Under the pieces are notes generated by a model. It ran no database searches, was not told where the DNA came from, and saw nothing but the letters and a program-made list of their open reading frames with translations. A program made the translations under genes and the position numbers. 64,000 nt of DNA from Membranipora membranacea (lineage: Eukaryota; Bryozoa; Gymnolaemata; Cheilostomatida; Membraniporidae): positions 2,559,501 through 2,623,500 of the forward strand of contig OU612070.1 in assembly GCA_914767715.1 (NCBI GenBank). The letters are read 5' to 3'. Positions 63,050 through 64,000 of this stretch are shown piece after piece. The number at the start of each line of letters is the position of its first letter. The first letter of the stretch is position 1.

Positions 63050-64000
63050 TCCTACTAATTTGATTAATTTTAACGTATACTGCAACCAGTCATATCTAAC
63101 TTTGCAATGCTCGCTGATAGTGGTAGTGTTTTTAATTTTTGTCGTGCCCACAACAATTAGTATAACTCAACAGTATATATTCATATTTTTTACAAAGTAG
63201 TGATAAGAAGTGGCTAGCTTCATGGCTGGATTTGTGTCGATAAGCTTTAGCTAATGCTGTAATCAGTCACATCGAATATGGCAGAAATCGCTGATAGTGG
63301 TAGCCGTTAGCCTTGGTCGTGCCCTCAGAAATTAGTATAATCCCGCAGTAACAGCCCTCTTTTTTGTCATGTAGTGATAGAAGTGGTTAAGTACAGGGCT
63401 GTATTTATTTTGATAATTTTTATCTCATAAATTCAAACAGATCTAATATAATTTGGCTGGTATTATACCCTGCGTGTCTTGATTTACTATATTATTTCAT
63501 TGATGAGAGATTACCAAAGACTTTATATATATATATATGTCACATACCCTAGCTTCATCATCCATACATATCTGGAGTTGGCATACTCAATTTACAGCAC
63601 AGATCTATTCTTCCTCATGAAGCGACAATAAAATTTGCAGTAAAATCTTTTAACAAGGAATCCAAGCTGAGCAGGTTGTGCTCAGTCATGACTAGGAATA
63701 TTTATGCAAAAATCTATGATGATGGTGGTGGTGCTTTGATCTGGCTCATCCAACAAAATATTTGTGATACTGTGTTGCGGGTATTCTGTGCATTTGAATA
63801 GTAGTGGTAGAAGTGTTAAGGGTAGACGGCTGTATTTGTTTCAATATTTATTTTACATAAACTCACAAATTTTCTCTGTGTTTAAATAATTAGGGGCCGG
63901 ACAAGGGCCGATATCATGCCCGGCGTCCCTTGACTTTTCACATTATTTCATTGAATGGTATAGTAAACTATGGCTCACAGCACAAACTAATTACGTCATG
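63050..64000. other. Degenerate dispersed repeats, no gene
   Basis: A unit of about 150-180 bp recurs in degenerate form: CAGTCATATCTAA...CGCTGATAGTGGTAG...AGTATAAT...TAGTGATAGAAGTGG, near 61655, 63088, 63265 and 63690. The first copy lies left of the 404-bp array, so the array was inserted in, or grew from, an older repeat tract. Confidence 0.55.

Larger units (their letters stand above)
60808..63655. mobile_element. Inverted-repeat-bounded block with a THAP domain relic (possible P-like DNA transposon)
   Basis: Arms about 60808-60955 and 63500-63655 are inverted copies: CGCTTCATGAGGAAGAATAG and GAGTATGCCAACTCCAG on the left, their complements on the right. Inside are a THAP zinc-finger coding fragment (61276-61518) and the 404-bp tandem array. 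THAP domains head P-element-type transposases, but no transposase core remains. Target duplications were not found, so an inverted duplication is also possible. Confidence 0.6.

Overview
The window is AT-rich, intron-rich animal DNA. The coding exons are bounded by GT/AG splice sites with consistent phases, and they encode extracellular modules: fibronectin type III (FN3) and F-type-lectin/fucolectin-like (FTP) domains. Around and inside them lie nested LTR and non-LTR retrotransposons, hAT-like elements and tRNA-derived repeats. This points to an invertebrate metazoan. A sponge is my best guess, but nothing in the sequence settles the phylum. All splice sites were read by eye from GT/AG, reading frame and paralogue comparison.

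Three related genes lie head-to-tail on the + strand. Gene 1 (start left of the window, to 16674) is a type I membrane receptor: 7.5 FN3 domains, one transmembrane segment and a short tyrosine-containing tail. Gene 2 (29691-49582) appears complete: a signal peptide, three FTP domains, seven FN3 or FN3-like domains and an unrecognised cysteine-containing C-terminal module with no clear membrane segment. Gene 3 (55015 to about 60600) is a decayed relic: a first exon like gene 2's, one FN3 half-domain exon, and membrane and tail exons like gene 1's. A block of about 4 kb is shared between gene 1 (about 385-9405) and gene 2 (about 37745-42060). Its introns are almost identical, while two of its exons differ several-fold more, mostly by amino-acid replacement.

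Mobile DNA by region. 3.1-8.2 kb: a Gypsy-type LTR element with a gag-only LTR element nested in it, both with 5-bp target duplications; the gene 2 copy preserves the empty site. 14.0-15.3 kb: a foldback MITE and a tRNA-derived SINE in introns of gene 1. 17.2-26.2 kb: a LINE split by an RTE-type LINE (10-bp duplication) and a BEL/Pao element (5-bp duplication), followed by another LINE fragment. 26.2-29.5 kb: no recognisable gene. 32.6-33.5 kb: a long-terminal-inverted-repeat element carrying a hAT-like MITE. 45.6-47.6 kb: an antisense LINE in an intron of gene 2. 49.6-54.9 kb: a tRNA-like gene, GC-rich hairpins and a large imperfect palindrome. 55.4-59.4 kb: a LINE split by a hAT-like element, inside gene 3. 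60.8-63.7 kb: an inverted-repeat-flanked block with a broken THAP domain and a 3 x 404-bp tandem array carrying tRNA-like promoters.

The point of most interest is the receptor cluster. It combines alternating FN3 types built from exchangeable symmetrical exon pairs, apparent accelerated replacement change in particular exons, and membrane versus non-membrane forms side by side. That pattern is typical of a diversifying recognition family; function here is inference.
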